NCBI GenBank assembly: GCA_018402525.1
Contig: JAGYIR010000008.1
Location: 48,501-112,500 of the forward strand
Direction of reading: 5' to 3'
DNA: 64,000 nt
DNA from: Crocinitomicaceae bacterium
GTDB taxonomy: Bacteria > Bacteroidota > Bacteroidia > Flavobacteriales_D > Crocinitomicaceae
Position 1 is the stretch's first letter, and each line of letters begins with the position of its first letter. Shown piece after piece: positions 9,756 through 17,972 of this stretch. Position numbers and translations under genes: made by a program. The notes below the pieces were generated by a model, which worked only from the letters and a program-made list of their open reading frames with translations, was not told the DNA's origin and made no database searches.

Positions 9756-9787
9756 AAGAGGGTCCTTATTGGGCTCTCTTGTTTTTT
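9756..9787 (+). terminator. Rho-independent terminator after the PorV-like gene
   Basis: Ten-pair stem (AAGAGGGTCC with GGGCTCTCTT, two G-U pairs) around the loop TTATT, followed by GTTTTTTG. It lies 27 bases after the stop at 9728 and most simply ends the TonB receptor/T9SS cargo/PorV operon. Confidence 0.65.
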
Positions 9788-9809
9788 GTATATCAAAATT
9801 TGAATTGCT

Positions 9810-10283
9810 ATGTCACAAATAAGTTATTATTCAGTAGAGGGATTGAAAAAATTAAAGGATGAACTGCACCATATGGAAACAGTTCAACGTCCTGCTATTT
9901 CAGAACAAATTGCAGAAGCAAGAGATAAAGGTGATCTTTCTGAGAACGCGGAGTACGACGCTGCGAAGGAAGCACAAGGCCTTTTGGAAATGAAGATTGC
10001 CAAGTTAAAGGAGGTTATTTCAAATGCTCGAATCATAGACGATTCTGAAATCGATGTCACGAAGGTATTTATACTTTCCACCGTAAAGATCAAGAATACT
10101 GCCAATGGAATGGAAATGGTGTATACCCTTGTTGCCGAGAATGAAGCTGATTTGAAAGCGAAGAAAATTAGTGTTGAATCGCCTATTGGTAAAGGTTTAC
10201 TCGGTAAATCGGTTGGAGATATTGCTGATATTGAAACACCGAATGGAATTTTGAAATTTGAAATCATCGAAGTTTCTCGGTAA
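9810..10283 (+). CDS. greA: Transcription elongation factor GreA
   Basis: A 157-residue protein of normal GreA length. The N-terminal coiled coil (about 1-75) carries the conserved tip sequence EARDKGDLSENAEYDAAKEA, whose acidic residues enter the RNA polymerase secondary channel and stimulate cleavage of backtracked transcripts. The C-terminal FKBP-like domain (about 80-157) contains SVESPIGKGLLGKSVGD. Its TAA overlaps the ATG of the HIT gene by one base (TAATG), so the two are probably cotranscribed and translationally coupled. The pair is common in Bacteroidota (established knowledge). Confidence 0.95.
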   Translation: MSQISYYSVEGLKKLKDELHHMETVQRPAISEQIAEARDKGDLSENAEYDAAKEAQGLLEMKIAKLKEVISNARIIDDSEIDVTKVFILSTVKIKNTANGMEMVYTLVAENEADLKAKKISVESPIGKGLLGKSVGDIADIETPNGILKFEIIEVSR

Positions 10284-10672
10284 TGGCCACAATTTTCACA
10301 AAGATTATCAACGGAGAAATTCCATGTCATAAAGTACATGAATCAGATGAATTTTTGGCTTTTTTAGATATTATGCCTCTAAGAAGAGGACACACGCTCG
10401 TTATTCCAAAAATTGAAGTGGATTATATTTTTGATTTAGAGGATGACACCTTGGCAAAAATGATGATTTTTTCAAAACAAGTAGCAAAAAAACTCAAGGC
10501 CTCTTTTGATTGTAATCGAATTGGGGTAACAGTGATTGGATTGGAAGTACCGCATGCACATGTTCATCTAATTCCAATCGATCGTTTAGATGATATGAAT
10601 TTCGCTAAACCGAAACTCAACTTGGATCAGAAAGAACTGGCTACAATTGCCATGAATATTTCAAAAGTGTAA
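10283..10672 (+). CDS. HIT-family nucleotide hydrolase/transferase
   Basis: A 129-residue protein with the histidine triad HAHVHL at residues 91-96; the middle His is the nucleophile that attacks the alpha-phosphate of nucleotide substrates. The N-terminal IFTKIINGEIPCHKVHE and LRRGHTLVIPK are typical of the Hint branch, which hydrolyses purine nucleoside phosphoramidates and AMP-lysine-like substrates. It starts on the last base of the greA stop codon. The exact physiological substrate is not known from sequence. Confidence 0.9.
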   Translation: MATIFTKIINGEIPCHKVHESDEFLAFLDIMPLRRGHTLVIPKIEVDYIFDLEDDTLAKMMIFSKQVAKKLKASFDCNRIGVTVIGLEVPHAHVHLIPIDRLDDMNFAKPKLNLDQKELATIAMNISKV

Positions 10673-10730
10673 CTTTTAGCCACAATTTGGTTTAAAATTT
10701 GTAGTCAAAAACTATTATGAACTAGTTTTT

Positions 10731-11822
10731 ATGTTTAAGGTAGCACATGTCATAGGACGTATTCTTAATTTGCTATTGTTGGTGACGGCTTTTGTTGCTA
10801 ACATTAGCCTTACGATGGCCCAAAAGGTGGAGCCTATGAACATCTTATTTATTGGCAACAGTTATACACACATGAACAACATGCCGAGTATTTTTGAAAA
10901 ATTGGCAGTCAAAGCGGGTAAAAACGTTTATGTAGAGAAGAATACACGGTCAGGAGCTTCTTTTAAAGTGCATTCTGAGCGTGAGGATATGTATGAGGCA
11001 ATTAAAAGCAAGAAGTGGGACTACGTTATTCTACAAGGGTATAGTAGAGAGTTTGCACATACACCGCAACACATCGATACGGCGACGATGCCTTATTTGA
11101 TAAAGATTACTGATTCTATTTATGCAAACAATCCGTGCACCAATATTTTATTGTACATGACATGGGGATATGATAATGGTTTCAGTGAAAATCCGGCGTT
11201 AGACACGTACACAAAAATGGCGGATAGCATTGCAAGAGGATACCAGTACGTGAGTGATATTTTCAATCTTCCAATTGTTCCAGTTGGAAAGGTATGGAAA
11301 CAAGTAAGAGAAAAGGGTATTATTAACCTGTATGCACAAGACAAAGCACATCCGAATATCAATGGTTCGTATTTGATCGCTACAACGTTTTACGAAGCTA
11401 TATTTAACGAATCGACAGAGAAAATTTTTACGTCAACCATTAAGTCGGATTATGCCCGGATTATTAAAAAGGAAACCAATGTCTATTTGACAAAATGGCG
11501 AAGTCAATACCGTTTGAATGATAATCGATTTGAACTGAAACCTTATATCACGGCCAAGGGTGAATATACTTTGGAAGTTACTTCCGCCTTTTCGTGCGCG
11601 CAAAGCATACGCTGGGATTTTGGAGATGGCAACAGCTCAACGAAATTTAATGGAACGCATAAGTTTGCCAAACCAGGAAAGTACAAAGTGGTGCTCACAG
11701 TTACAGATGATTGCGGTGAACGACGCTACGAACGCTTAATTCAATACGAAAAACCAGAAAAACCGTCAGAGAAAAATCCTACCAGACCGAAATACAACAT
11801 TGGTAATAACAAGAAAGTCTAA
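10731..11822 (+). CDS. Secreted SGNH/GDSL-like hydrolase with PKD domain
   Basis: A 363-residue protein with an N-terminal hydrophobic signal segment (about 10-30). The SGNH-type block I motif FIGNSYT lies at 41-47, with the nucleophile probably Ser45. The block V Asp/His pair is in DKAHPNINGSYL (about 206-217). This resembles DUF4886-type SGNH hydrolases, which act as esterases or deacetylases. A PKD-like beta-sandwich follows (about 275-345, with WDFGDGNSS and YKVVLTVTDDCG), then a Pro/Lys/Asn-rich tail. No T9SS sorting domain is visible. Its end overlaps the stop of the convergent gene by four bases. The substrate is unknown. Confidence 0.7.
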   Translation: MFKVAHVIGRILNLLLLVTAFVANISLTMAQKVEPMNILFIGNSYTHMNNMPSIFEKLAVKAGKNVYVEKNTRSGASFKVHSEREDMYEAIKSKKWDYVILQGYSREFAHTPQHIDTATMPYLIKITDSIYANNPCTNILLYMTWGYDNGFSENPALDTYTKMADSIARGYQYVSDIFNLPIVPVGKVWKQVREKGIINLYAQDKAHPNINGSYLIATTFYEAIFNESTEKIFTSTIKSDYARIIKKETNVYLTKWRSQYRLNDNRFELKPYITAKGEYTLEVTSAFSCAQSIRWDFGDGNSSTKFNGTHKFAKPGKYKVVLTVTDDCGERRYERLIQYEKPEKPSEKNPTRPKYNIGNNKKV

Positions 11823-12994
11823 TGGTCTTTTTTCTTAAATGGGCTTAGGATTTTTTGCTTGATTCCATCAAAAAACTCGAAATACTTTATAAAGAATACA
11901 AACAAGGTAATGAACAGGGCAGCGCCTAACACTGACTGCCAGCCGTTTAGAGCTCTACCCATAAATTGATTGAGACCAATTCCAAAAAGACCCCCATACA
12001 AAATCATTACGTGAATAATGTATATTGGAAGGGTGTTCTGTCCAATCTTTAAAAACAGCTCGCCTTTAAAATTCACCAGTTTATCAAAGAGCATGAGTAA
12101 TCCTAAGGCAATAAAAATCTGACCTAATCTCCCATATAACCATGCGTTATGCACTAAGTCAAGTTTCCAGAAACCGATCATGGCCAGAGTATCATCAATT
12201 AAAATACCTATAGGGCGCCCAAACGTATTTAGTAGGAGACCGACCACAATAAAGACCATTGGAAACCAGTATTTTTTCACATCATCCTGAAATCGAATAA
12301 TCAACGCACCAACCATACCACCGTAGAGGGTAAATGCCATCCAAGGGATTATGGCAAATACAGATTTGGGTCCGTGAATCATGTTTTGAATGACCTGCGG
12401 GAATCCCGACGGAAGATAAACGCCTTCAGGAAGGGTTTTCATGTAAGGATAAAAACTAAAAACAACAGTTCCAGCTATGAAGTAATACAGAAATAAAGGT
12501 CCTCTGTTAATCAATTTGTACAGTCCGAAAATGAGAAGCAAGCCTATGATTCCAACTCCAATCGATTGAAGCACGTGAAATGCATACAACCAAGGGAACT
12601 CATGATTAAACGTATTTCCAACATGTCTTAAATTTAACTGGAGTGCATACCCCCAAAAAAGTAACTCGAACGCTCTTCGAAATCCTCGTTTAACTCTAGG
12701 ATTTCGCATATATCCTGCCTGCTTATTACGTGCCAAAAGGTACACAAATACGAGACCGGTTACCGTGAAGAAAAGTGGCGCAGTAAACCCCTTCATGAAA
12801 TACCACCAATCGAATAACAAATACCCAGATGTGCCATTTTGCTTCACCAGTTCAATCATTGGCTTGAAATCTTGAAAGGTGTGCTCAATAAAGTGACCTT
12901 CGAGCATTAACAAGATGGCAAAAGAACGCGCCATGTCAATAAACTTAAGACGGACTTTTGGCTTTTGAATGATTTCTATTTCTTCCTCGCTCAT
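11819..12994 (-). CDS. Polytopic membrane acyltransferase-like protein (HGSNAT/DUF1624 type)
   Basis: A 391-residue integral membrane protein with about ten hydrophobic segments. It opens with RLKFIDMARSFAILLMLEGH, the signature of the heparan-alpha-glucosaminide N-acetyltransferase catalytic-like/DUF1624 family; the conserved His in this first membrane segment is thought to accept acyl groups. Members transfer acyl groups across or onto envelope sugars. The C-terminal membrane segment contains GQNTLPIYIIHVMI, also reminiscent of acyltransferase-3 proteins. ATG at 12994 begins the Glu-rich cytoplasmic N-terminus. The true substrate is unknown and no operon partner is evident. Confidence 0.65.
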   Translation of the reverse strand: MSEEEIEIIQKPKVRLKFIDMARSFAILLMLEGHFIEHTFQDFKPMIELVKQNGTSGYLLFDWWYFMKGFTAPLFFTVTGLVFVYLLARNKQAGYMRNPRVKRGFRRAFELLFWGYALQLNLRHVGNTFNHEFPWLYAFHVLQSIGVGIIGLLLIFGLYKLINRGPLFLYYFIAGTVVFSFYPYMKTLPEGVYLPSGFPQVIQNMIHGPKSVFAIIPWMAFTLYGGMVGALIIRFQDDVKKYWFPMVFIVVGLLLNTFGRPIGILIDDTLAMIGFWKLDLVHNAWLYGRLGQIFIALGLLMLFDKLVNFKGELFLKIGQNTLPIYIIHVMILYGGLFGIGLNQFMGRALNGWQSVLGAALFITLFVFFIKYFEFFDGIKQKILSPFKKKDH

Positions 12995-13044
12995 GTTCTT
13001 TGTTGAAGGCGTAAAAATAGGATTTTATAACGAACTTTCGGTGA

Positions 13045-15285
13045 TTAGGGTTTAATTTCAGTGGATATATACAACCTTAACTCTTCAGGACTGTCCTTTA
13101 GTTTAAGGTAGATCGATTCGACGAAAAAACCCATTTTAGTTGACGTGTCAATGTTCATTTCCACAGTGGTAATTTCTCCAGGTGCTAAGATTGTTTTATT
13201 CACCGTCGCAGTTACACAATCACAAGGTATTCTCAACGGTTCTAATTCAATTGTTGAATTGGATTCATTTTTAATTTGAAACGATTCGGAAATTAATTCA
13301 CCCTGTTTTCTGATTCCACCATCTTTTACGGGTTTATCTGTGGTCAGCGCAAATTTCTCATCATCCTTTAAATAGCTCACACTTTGAATTTCAATTTTAC
13401 GTTCAATTGCTGCGGCTCTTGAATACACAGAATTTTGTACATCATTTGGGTTATCACTCGTTAGTTGATTAGCTGTGTATTCACCAAACGGAATTTGTGA
13501 GAACACAACATGTCCTCCATTCTCGGCAGTGTCATCCAAGTATTTTGCAAAAACCCCATTGTCGTATTCCCGCATGTAATTCACCAAAGAGGAAATTCTT
13601 CGTTTCGTTAGGTTGACATTGTAATCGGTTTTTGCTAGTGGACTCGCAAATCCTTTGACTGTAATGTTTATTTTGGCTCCACGGTCAAGTTCCTTCAACA
13701 ATAAATTTCTAAAGAGTGTTAAATCGGATACGCCTTTGTCGACGTATTCGATGAAGAAATCTTCGATTTCTTCTGATGCAAATTCCGCTTTTTCACCGGT
13801 CAAACCTTTTCCGTACTCCTTTTTGTATTGATCGAGCATAGAAGTGTATTCATTGTAAGTTGTGATGTAATTCAGTTTGGTCAGTGTATCCCAAGAGCGT
13901 GGATTTGGTACATCGTTGTGGAAATACAGTGTTACAGGTAAACGTTTATTTAGTTCTTCAAGTGTTTCTTCTATTGTCGGAGGTTCCGGTTTTTCAGGTG
14001 GCACGAGCGCAAAAATATCACTGCAACAGGTTGGATTTTTACTGTAGTAAACACCTAGGCGATTGGAAGTAATAAAGGAACTGTCACCATAATTAAAAAA
14101 GTACAAATCGTTGGCAGCACTGTTGTAAGGAATTCCAGCGTTTACAGGGTCACCAAATTGGCCATTGTAAGTAGAGTAGAAGATATCATACCCACCGAAA
14201 CCTTCGTACCAAGAACTTGAAAAATAAAGTCGACTATTTTTATCGTCCCACCAGGGTGTTAGTTCGTTGTCAATTGAATTAAGCGTGCGAATCGCGCGGA
14301 CCTTGCTGAATTGATTACCGTTTTTAATTGTACTGTAAAATAGGTCGAGCCCACCTTTTGTATCTTTTCTATCCGAAGCGAAAATCAGCGCTTCTTGACC
14401 ATCAAGATTAGCAATACATGGCATTGTTGTGTTTGCTCCTTCTTCGTTGATAATCTCACCTAAAAAGTCAATATTTGTCCATTGACCATTGTTGTAATAC
14501 GCGACCATGATCTTACACGTATAGTTATAACCCTGCTCACTACATTGACTAAAATAAAACCGTTTGCCATCCAATGAAAAAGTGCCGTTTCCAGAATTTA
14601 GGTTTTCAAAGAAAAGCGACTTAATTTTCTCAGACGATTCAAATCCTTCTTCTGCTAGTTTACTTGAGTAGATGGACGTATGGTATTCCGTCGTGTAGAC
14701 TTCTTCCGCTTCACTTATCGAATCGGCCCGCAGACTAGAAAAGATCAGCTCATTGTTGTAAATTCCATGTCCAAATTCAGAGTTCTTTGTATTGACGGTT
14801 TCAGGAAGTTTGTTTATGATCACTTCAGCCGTGTCAATGATGGCAGATTTTGCCCAAATGCAACTTACCAATTCTTGTTTCGATTTCAGGTATAAGTAGC
14901 TTTTCTTATCCTTGTAATATTTTTTTTTGGCTTTTTTGAAGGTTTCGATTGCCTGATCGTATTTTCCATTTTGCTTTTGCATTAATCCCAGTCGCAACAG
15001 ACTGGAAGGATAGATCCGAGCTTCTTCACGTTCATACACTTTTGCGTAGTAAAATTCTGCTTTCCGATAATCTTTGTAAGCCCGATTCGTTTCTGCCATG
15101 AACCAATTGATATCAACAGATTGTGAATCGATTTCCATCGCTTTTTCATAATACTCCAATGCATAGTAATAGTCGCCTTTGTCAAATTGTTCTTTGGCAA
15201 ATTCCATGTATTTTTTGAGGTTGTTTTGACCGATAGCCATTGAACTGACACCCAAAATGAAAAGGACTAGATATAATCGGGACAT
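13045..15285 (-). CDS. TPR / PD40 propeller / OmpA-like protein with C-terminal DUF1573-like domain
   Basis: A 746-residue exported protein. It has a signal peptide (1-19), TPR repeats (about 20-130), PD40 beta-propeller blades (about 170-430, e.g. SFDGKRFYFSQCS-like blades and ASDRKDTKGGLDLFYS), then an OmpA-like peptidoglycan-binding region (about 535-640, GFASPLAKTDYNVNLTKRRI). It ends in a DUF1573-like beta-sandwich (about 665-746, IPCDCVTATVN). The first three parts match PorE-like proteins of the T9SS and gliding machinery, which tie PorP/SprF to peptidoglycan. It overlaps the upstream PorP/SprF gene by 19 bases, supporting a working pair. The terminal DUF1573 part is unusual for this architecture. 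Confidence 0.75.
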   Translation of the reverse strand: MSRLYLVLFILGVSSMAIGQNNLKKYMEFAKEQFDKGDYYYALEYYEKAMEIDSQSVDINWFMAETNRAYKDYRKAEFYYAKVYEREEARIYPSSLLRLGLMQKQNGKYDQAIETFKKAKKKYYKDKKSYLYLKSKQELVSCIWAKSAIIDTAEVIINKLPETVNTKNSEFGHGIYNNELIFSSLRADSISEAEEVYTTEYHTSIYSSKLAEEGFESSEKIKSLFFENLNSGNGTFSLDGKRFYFSQCSEQGYNYTCKIMVAYYNNGQWTNIDFLGEIINEEGANTTMPCIANLDGQEALIFASDRKDTKGGLDLFYSTIKNGNQFSKVRAIRTLNSIDNELTPWWDDKNSRLYFSSSWYEGFGGYDIFYSTYNGQFGDPVNAGIPYNSAANDLYFFNYGDSSFITSNRLGVYYSKNPTCCSDIFALVPPEKPEPPTIEETLEELNKRLPVTLYFHNDVPNPRSWDTLTKLNYITTYNEYTSMLDQYKKEYGKGLTGEKAEFASEEIEDFFIEYVDKGVSDLTLFRNLLLKELDRGAKINITVKGFASPLAKTDYNVNLTKRRISSLVNYMREYDNGVFAKYLDDTAENGGHVVFSQIPFGEYTANQLTSDNPNDVQNSVYSRAAAIERKIEIQSVSYLKDDEKFALTTDKPVKDGGIRKQGELISESFQIKNESNSTIELEPLRIPCDCVTATVNKTILAPGEITTVEMNIDTSTKMGFFVESIYLKLKDSPEELRLYISTEIKP

Positions 15286-16268
15286 ATTCTATGTACTATT
15301 TTTTTAGGTTTAAAACGATGGAGAATGTAGCGTACTGCAATTTCAAAACCACCTCTAGCCCGACTAGCGGGAACTAATTTGGAAAAATTAATATCGTAAC
15401 TCAATCCTACAAACCAACTTTGGTAATCCATACCAACAGAAATGTAACCAGCATCCTTATTTCTTAACCAGCCACCTGCGTAGAGCGCTCTGTATTCTCC
15501 AAGTCGATCGATGAGTGTGTATTTTAGCGAAGATCCGATAATGAATTCCGAATAAGTTCCTTGTCTTGAATAATTGATGGCTGGAAGAACGTCCCAATCA
15601 AAACCAATTTTATAGATTCCTCGCGCAAAAACATTCAGGCGAATATCTCGTTGAACTACGTCATTGTAAAAACCTTGATTCGGACGGTTCAAATTGTACA
15701 CCCCAACACCTCCAGAAATGTTAAACCGTTTGTTGACGTAATAATGGTAAACCGTTCCAAGACCGATGGAAAAATTCGTTTTCCGATCATTTTGAATTGC
15801 TTCGTTGGAAGAAAGAGTAGGATCGTAAACAATACCGTTGTACTGGTTTCCAAAGTAAAGCTGGTCAAAATTGACTTGTCGATGATTCATCCCGATATTG
15901 ATCCCGGTACGAAAACTATGGGTTGAATCCGGTGTTAATTTGATGAGGTAGGAAGCATTTCCTTGCACTTCAATGGTTCTGAGACTACCATCTCCAACCA
16001 CATCGTGGAAGAATAACAGACCATAGCCGATATTTTTGTTGCGTATTAAATTTCCATCCGCTGAGAGCGAGAGGGTGGTAAATGGAACTGTAACACTTCT
16101 CCATTGATCTCTATAATTACCAACAAAACGAAGATCGCCATTGAAATGTCCCGCATTTGCAGGATTTTGAAAAAGTGGGTTATCGTTGAATTGGGACCAA
16201 TGAATGTCCTGTGCAGAAACAGAACCTGTTAGCAGTAGCAATACCATTATTGGAAAAAGTATCTTCAA
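15267..16268 (-). CDS. PorP/SprF-family outer-membrane protein
   Basis: A 333-residue protein with a signal peptide (1-19). The family opening DIHWSQFNDNPLFQNPANAG is followed by FNGDLRFVGNYRDQWRSV, both diagnostic of type IX secretion membrane protein PorP/SprF; the rest is an outer-membrane beta-barrel. Family members anchor T9SS-exported proteins such as adhesins, usually alongside a PorE/OmpA-like partner, which is what lies immediately downstream here. Its specific cargo cannot be read from sequence; the type-B cargo proteins elsewhere in this window are candidates only by inference. Confidence 0.85.
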   Translation of the reverse strand: MKILFPIMVLLLLTGSVSAQDIHWSQFNDNPLFQNPANAGHFNGDLRFVGNYRDQWRSVTVPFTTLSLSADGNLIRNKNIGYGLLFFHDVVGDGSLRTIEVQGNASYLIKLTPDSTHSFRTGINIGMNHRQVNFDQLYFGNQYNGIVYDPTLSSNEAIQNDRKTNFSIGLGTVYHYYVNKRFNISGGVGVYNLNRPNQGFYNDVVQRDIRLNVFARGIYKIGFDWDVLPAINYSRQGTYSEFIIGSSLKYTLIDRLGEYRALYAGGWLRNKDAGYISVGMDYQSWFVGLSYDINFSKLVPASRARGGFEIAVRYILHRFKPKKIVHRICPDYI

Positions 16269-16359
16269 TCCCTTAAATTATCAGATGAAAGTACAAAAAA
16301 AAGAGAGGGTGCACAAGAATGCCAGTGAATATTGGATGTGATAAATTGATCTAATTACA

Positions 16360-16566
16360 TTACGACTCCAAAAATAGAAGCAACAAAACCAATCCGATGA
16401 TGAACAGCAGCATGAATAACTTAGGATCGCGGTACAATGGTTTTTTTCCACGTTTGGTGAGTCGCTCGTACTGATGGTGCAAACGCGAAAAGTCTTTCTG
16501 ACGCCTAATTTGCTCTTCAGAAGGAGTTAACTTTTTATTTTCTTTATTTAAAATGAACTTTCTCAT
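16360..16566 (-). CDS. Small tail-anchored membrane protein downstream of a sigma factor
   Basis: A 68-residue protein: a basic, charged N-terminal 50 residues and a C-terminal hydrophobic segment (LFMLLFIIGLVLLLLF), implying one membrane span with the N-terminus in the cytoplasm. Its ATG overlaps the stop of the ECF sigma gene by four bases (ATGA), so it is almost certainly translated from the same mRNA. Position suggests a modulator of the sigma factor, but it lacks a recognisable anti-sigma fold. Function unknown. Confidence 0.65.
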   Translation of the reverse strand: MRKFILNKENKKLTPSEEQIRRQKDFSRLHHQYERLTKRGKKPLYRDPKLFMLLFIIGLVLLLLFLES

Positions 16567-17129
16567 TTTTCACCTTTCCATTTACTACCAATCCGTTCCA
16601 AGATACGATAAGTTTTCATTTTTGCATTTGCTTCCGTGATGTTATAGATTTCGGCGATCTCTTTAAAACTCATTTCTTGGAAAAATCGCAATTCTATGAG
16701 ATCGAGCTGACTCTCTTCTAAACCATTGAGCACTTCTATCAATTCTTCCTGTTGCTCAGCAGTCATGTAGCTTCCGATTTCCGCTTCACTTGCCAACGCT
16801 TGGATTCTATTTTCATCTATGGGTACTGAATATTGCTTTTTTTGCTCTCGGAAGAACATTGATACTTCATTTTGCGCAATACGATACAACCAACTACTGA
16901 AAGGTAAACCGCGCTCTTCGTATTTACCAATATTCGCCATGGCTTTCATGAAAACATGCTGTGTGATGTCACCAGCAGTATCTTCAATCCCACCTAATTT
17001 TTTAAAAACAAAACGAAAAATTTGATCAAAATATTTTTCATACAAACGCCCGAATTCAGAACGTTTCTTTTTGGCTAAAAGAACGAGTTCGGAATCACTG
17101 AGTTGAACGCTATGTTTTTCCTTTTTCAA
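16563..17129 (-). CDS. ECF-type RNA polymerase sigma-70 factor
   Basis: Region 2 (FGRLYEKYFDQIFRFVFKKL then FSSWLYRIAQNEVSMFFREQ) and region 4 (QLDLIELRFFQEMSFKEIAE, a helix-turn-helix for -35-type recognition) identify an ECF sigma factor of about 188 residues. The open frame reaches 17240, but the extra 37 residues are translated 9-base tandem repeats with no homology to sigma region 2, so a TTG start at 17129 (followed by KKEKHSVQLSDSEL) is preferred. ECF sigmas direct transcription of envelope- or stress-related regulons. No FecR-type anti-sigma is adjacent, only the small membrane protein gene overlapping its end. The start is uncertain. Confidence 0.8.
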   Translation of the reverse strand: MKKEKHSVQLSDSELVLLAKKKRSEFGRLYEKYFDQIFRFVFKKLGGIEDTAGDITQHVFMKAMANIGKYEERGLPFSSWLYRIAQNEVSMFFREQKKQYSVPIDENRIQALASEAEIGSYMTAEQQEELIEVLNGLEESQLDLIELRFFQEMSFKEIAEIYNITEANAKMKTYRILERIGSKWKGEK

Positions 17130-17209
17130 ACAATGTGTTTTGTAGGATAATTCCGATTTGGAAAAAAGTAACAAGAGAAACGAAGTTTCGATTTTGGCAA
17201 GCGTTAGCG

Positions 17210-17264
17210 CAGTCTTTACAGTCCTTGCTGTCTTTGCCATTTTCAGCCATTTTCACAGTCTTGA
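17210..17264. repeat. Degenerate 9-base tandem repeat
   Basis: Six units can be lined up on the plus strand: CAGTCTTTA, CAGTCCTTG, CTGTCTTTG, CCATTTTCAG, CCATTTTCA, CAGTCTTGA. The array lies between the SDR gene and the sigma gene and is read through by the upstream extension of the sigma frame. No function is known. Confidence 0.6.
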
Positions 17265-17282
17265 CAGGTTTCAAAGTCATTC

Positions 17283-17972
17283 CTATGGTGTGCTTAATGA
17301 CACTGGAATTATTTTTCCTTTCATCCATTGGTCTGCGGTTAAAGCAAAATTCACAATGTATTCTGCCATCTTTTCTGCTGAAACAGGAGCGATATAGCCA
17401 GGAAACGCTTCTTCCAACATTTCTGTTTGAGCAGCACCCAAGCACAGGCAATTCATAGCAATTTCCGAATCCTTAAATTCTTCGGAAAATAATTCAGTGA
17501 AACTACACAAAGCCGCTTTTGATGTCGAATAGGCACTTAATCCCGCAAATTTTACGCTTCCCTGAAAACCACCCATAGAGCTGATATTGACAATATGTGC
17601 TTTCTTCATTTTTGGGAGAAATGCCTGTGTTGTTTCCATAACGCCGACCACATTCACAGCATAGCAGGATTGAATGTCTTCATGGGTTAATTCCAAAAAA
17701 GGTTTGTTTACCAATTTTCCCGCGTTGTTGATGAGAATATCAATTGTATCTAGCGAAGTAGAAATTTTTTCGCACTCACTTCGAATATTTGCCGCTGCAA
17801 GATCTAAACGAAACGTTGTTACATTCTCATACTTCGCAAACGCATCGTTCATTTTTTCTAAGTTTCGTGCCAATGCAATAACGCGGTGAGCAGGATTTTG
17901 TGCAAACAACTCAACCATTGCTCGTCCAATACCTCGACTAGCGCCAACAACAACGATCGTTTTACTCATCAT
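17283..17972 (-). CDS. Short-chain dehydrogenase/reductase (SDR)
   Basis: A 229-residue classical SDR: cofactor-binding GASRGIG at 10-16, NNAG at 82-85, catalytic Ser131/132 and Tyr148-x3-Lys152 (YSTSK). The fold is a single Rossmann domain that uses NAD(P)H for alcohol/ketone interconversion. Its start overlaps the end of the second PaaE-like reductase by 11 bases, so it belongs to the divergently transcribed arm of the phenylacetate locus. A role in that pathway or a related redox reaction is inferred only from position. It ends at a short STP-type tail; the substrate is unknown. Confidence 0.85.
   Translation of the reverse strand: MMSKTIVVVGASRGIGRAMVELFAQNPAHRVIALARNLEKMNDAFAKYENVTTFRLDLAAANIRSECEKISTSLDTIDILINNAGKLVNKPFLELTHEDIQSCYAVNVVGVMETTQAFLPKMKKAHIVNISSMGGFQGSVKFAGLSAYSTSKAALCSFTELFSEEFKDSEIAMNCLCLGAAQTEMLEEAFPGYIAPVSAEKMAEYIVNFALTADQWMKGKIIPVSLSTP

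Noticed and set aside
17135..17458. Plus-strand frames across the sigma/SDR gap.
   Set aside because: Low-complexity translation of the 9-base repeat and the antisense of SDR; no recognisable domain.
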